NCBI GenBank assembly: GCA_965153455.1
Contig: OZ234501.1
Coordinates: 6,510,001 to 6,574,000, forward strand
DNA: 64,000 nucleotides
Direction: 5' to 3'
Source of the DNA: Sphagnum compactum
Lineage: Eukaryota; Bryophyta; Sphagnopsida; Sphagnales
The notes beneath the pieces were generated by a model that did not search any database, had not been told where the DNA came from, and saw only the letters and a program-made list of their open reading frames with translations. Below are positions 61,901 to 64,000 of the stretch, piece by piece (position 1 is the first letter of the stretch; every line of letters begins with the position of its first letter). Made by a program: the position numbers and the translations under genes.

Positions 61901-64000
61901 TGGAAACATGATGGCTAATGAATTTTTGAAACATGAAAACATCAATAAGACATGTTAGAAATTCGGAGCTAATTGGAAACTTGGGAATCATACATGCAAA
62001 CATAATTAAGATAATGAGAGATGAAAAAACCAAAAGCTCAACAGGTAGCTAAATGTTAGATTTATGTGTTTAATAGTAAGGTCATGAATGGGTGCAACCT
62101 TTCAAGTATAAAGAGTTGTAATTCACGTAAAAAAATATGCCATGTAAAGCTCATGGTTGAACCTATTTATGGGAGGAAAGTTTATTTTTTGTACTATACA
62201 TTATAATATAATGTAATTTTTATATGGTATAAGAGTAGGTGGTTACATCAATAAGCAATCCAAGAATTAGAAATGCCTCTTTACAATTTCAAAGATTTAA
62301 ATGTAGTATTTCAGGCATAACTTTATTAATTGCCAATGTTGATTGAAAACAATATTGTCATTGATAATATTTTGTTCAACAACAATATTAACCATTGGCA
62401 TTGTGTTATTTCTTATAGTGTGTGTTTACTAAATTGATAAGCTGAATTGTATGAATCATTATACTTGTTCAATTAGATTACACATTTTATTGATGAGAAG
62501 TGAAATTTTGGGGAGTGGTTGATAGATTTAAGCCAAATCCAAGGGCATCAAACATTGCTTGACATATGGCTTGAAAGTTGAAAGATTGCAAGGCACAAGT
62601 AGAAAAAATTATTCATTACAATGATTTGTAGATACAAATTACAATATAATTAAATACCTTTAAAATAATATGAGATAAATTAAATATGAACATATAGATA
62701 TGGACTTTGTTAAAGGGTAATTCTTATGTTAGTGGAATAAGTTTTACTTTTACTAGGTAGTTGGTTAGTTTAGTAGGGTAGCCCAATAAATTTACAAGTT
62801 GTTGGTAATAGGTTTACCTACTACCTCCACCTACTTAAGAGGTGACGCAAACTAATTTAGCTAATTCCTAAAAGGTGGTATTTGGAAAGTCAACTTAACT
62901 AGTTTTAGCTAGTTTTAGCTAGTTCTATAAGGGTTAATTGATGAAGCTATCAATAAAAATGGGACTTAGAAGGGGCAAATTTGGAGGTGTTCATCTAATT
63001 TGTAAGGAGGAAAGACGGTGGAGGTTTTTTGGAGGATAAGAGAGAAGGGGGAGAACCCTTTTGCTATTTTTTTGTCTTTAGTTTTTTGGGGGTGTGAGAT
63101 TCCTCTTTCTACCACAATGAATTGAATTCTTTTACTTTTGTTGTACCTGGTACCTTGGATAATGAAGGGCATGGGGCTTTGTATGGAGAATTTAGAAGGT
63201 ATTTCTTTTGTTTTGTGTACATGGTTGGAATATTCAAGAAGTAGTTTTTAGAATAAAAGAGATAGGGATGACATTATGCCACCTTCATGATAGGTACCGC
63301 AATAGTTAAAGGAGGTAACAAGGATGGTAAAGGTCCTTTTTGGATCCCATCCTCCTTTGGGTTTTTATTAATTTTTTGTATGGCACACCTTTCCAACAAT
63401 AGTCTCATAACTAGTACATGGATGTTTCCAAAGCATGTCACGATTTCAACTAATTTTTTTTTTACAAAACCAATGACATGGATGATGGATGATCTCAAAT
63501 TGTCTTGAGTTTTCAATTATGTTTGAAATGGAAGTATAATCAAGTAGGCCATTTTAGTTTACTTTAACAATTTATTTTGTCATTTGAATATTGGGTTTCA
63601 AATCCTTTCAAACCTACTCAATTCCCATGATTCCCTCCAAGGTTTTCTTTCCTTCAAATTTAACTATATAAAGTATTTTGCAAATTTTCCAAAAAGAAAA
63701 AAGAGAACAAAGTCAAATTTTACACTAGGAAAAAATTTCCCATAACATCCCAACTAGGACAAAAGAAATCTTGAAATTATTTTTCTTCGAGTACACTTTT
63801 GAAAACAATTGTGCTTAATATCCTTTTATGCTATATACAACATCTTTGACTTCAAGAAATTCTTCAACCTCCAGCCAAATTAATTTGATTTTAGTGGTCT
63901 CTTGCCTTTTCATGGGCACATTTTCCATTACATTTTGGTAAAGATCTTCTCCTAGTCCTAATTGTTCTTGTTATCCTTAAGTGTTTACTTCATGTGCCTT
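58991..64000. other. AT-rich spacer to the window end
   Basis: Short frames near 59600-60066 and 60941-61366 have no recognisable product. The LTR-like segment at 62.06-62.22 kb is the only structured feature. Confidence 0.4.
62057..62222 (+). repeat. LTR-like repeat with adjacent primer-binding-like site
   Basis: Matches 56920-57062 in inverse orientation. It is immediately followed by TGGTATAAGAG (62225-62235), close to the TGGTATCAGAG primer-binding site that follows 5' LTRs of plant Copia elements. No gag-pol frame follows, so if real it is a truncated remnant. Confidence 0.4.

Overview
This is a eukaryotic, almost certainly land-plant, nuclear window. It is AT-rich, mostly non-coding and crowded with decayed repeats. 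Both genes are split by spliceosomal introns, and the repeats include plant-type MITEs, Helitrons and a hAT element. One gene is a plant-style RCC1-repeat protein. I cannot name the species. Large repeat-rich spacers and an expanded one-exon-per-repeat TPR gene would suit a seed-free plant such as a fern or lycophyte, but that is a guess.

Layout. 1-8.6 kb: intergenic DNA with a copy of a GTTCCC-rich repeat family, a minisatellite, a bulged foldback, a zinc-finger transposon relic and a clear Tourist-like MITE (6533-6844). 8.6-9.7 kb: two GC-rich Helitron-like elements side by side; a third copy lies at 50.5 kb. 10-15.4 kb: low-complexity DNA, copies of a dispersed 110-bp repeat and a 43-bp-arm inverted repeat. 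15.4-22.0 kb: microsatellite-rich upstream region and a seven-exon RCC1-family gene (17408-22032, 918 codons as I splice it). 24.4-26.6 kb: cluster of four GTTCCC-family copies. 33.62-36.19 kb: complete hAT transposon, GC-rich and unlike its surroundings, with TIRs, an 8-bp target duplication and one 736-codon reading frame broken only by five stop codons. 40.5-46.6 kb: a 14-exon TPR-repeat gene in which eleven consecutive exons are each exactly 102 bp and encode one 34-residue repeat. 48.6-49.4 and 57.8-59.0 kb: degenerate CCTAGG-type arrays. The rest is AT-rich spacer.

The two cellular genes look independent and have the same orientation. No operon-like or biosynthetic cluster is visible. 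The most notable observations are: (1) the TPR gene's exon-module architecture; (2) an intron in the RCC1 gene with U12-like donor and branch signals that must end in GG, not AG, to keep the RCC1 motif in frame; (3) the foreign-looking hAT element, whose C-terminus I recall as oomycete-like and whose nonsense codons all fit C-to-T decay at CHG/CG sites; (4) Helitron termini that fit the TC...hairpin...CTAG rule in three copies. All splice sites and family calls come from reading the sequence by eye; no database search was run.
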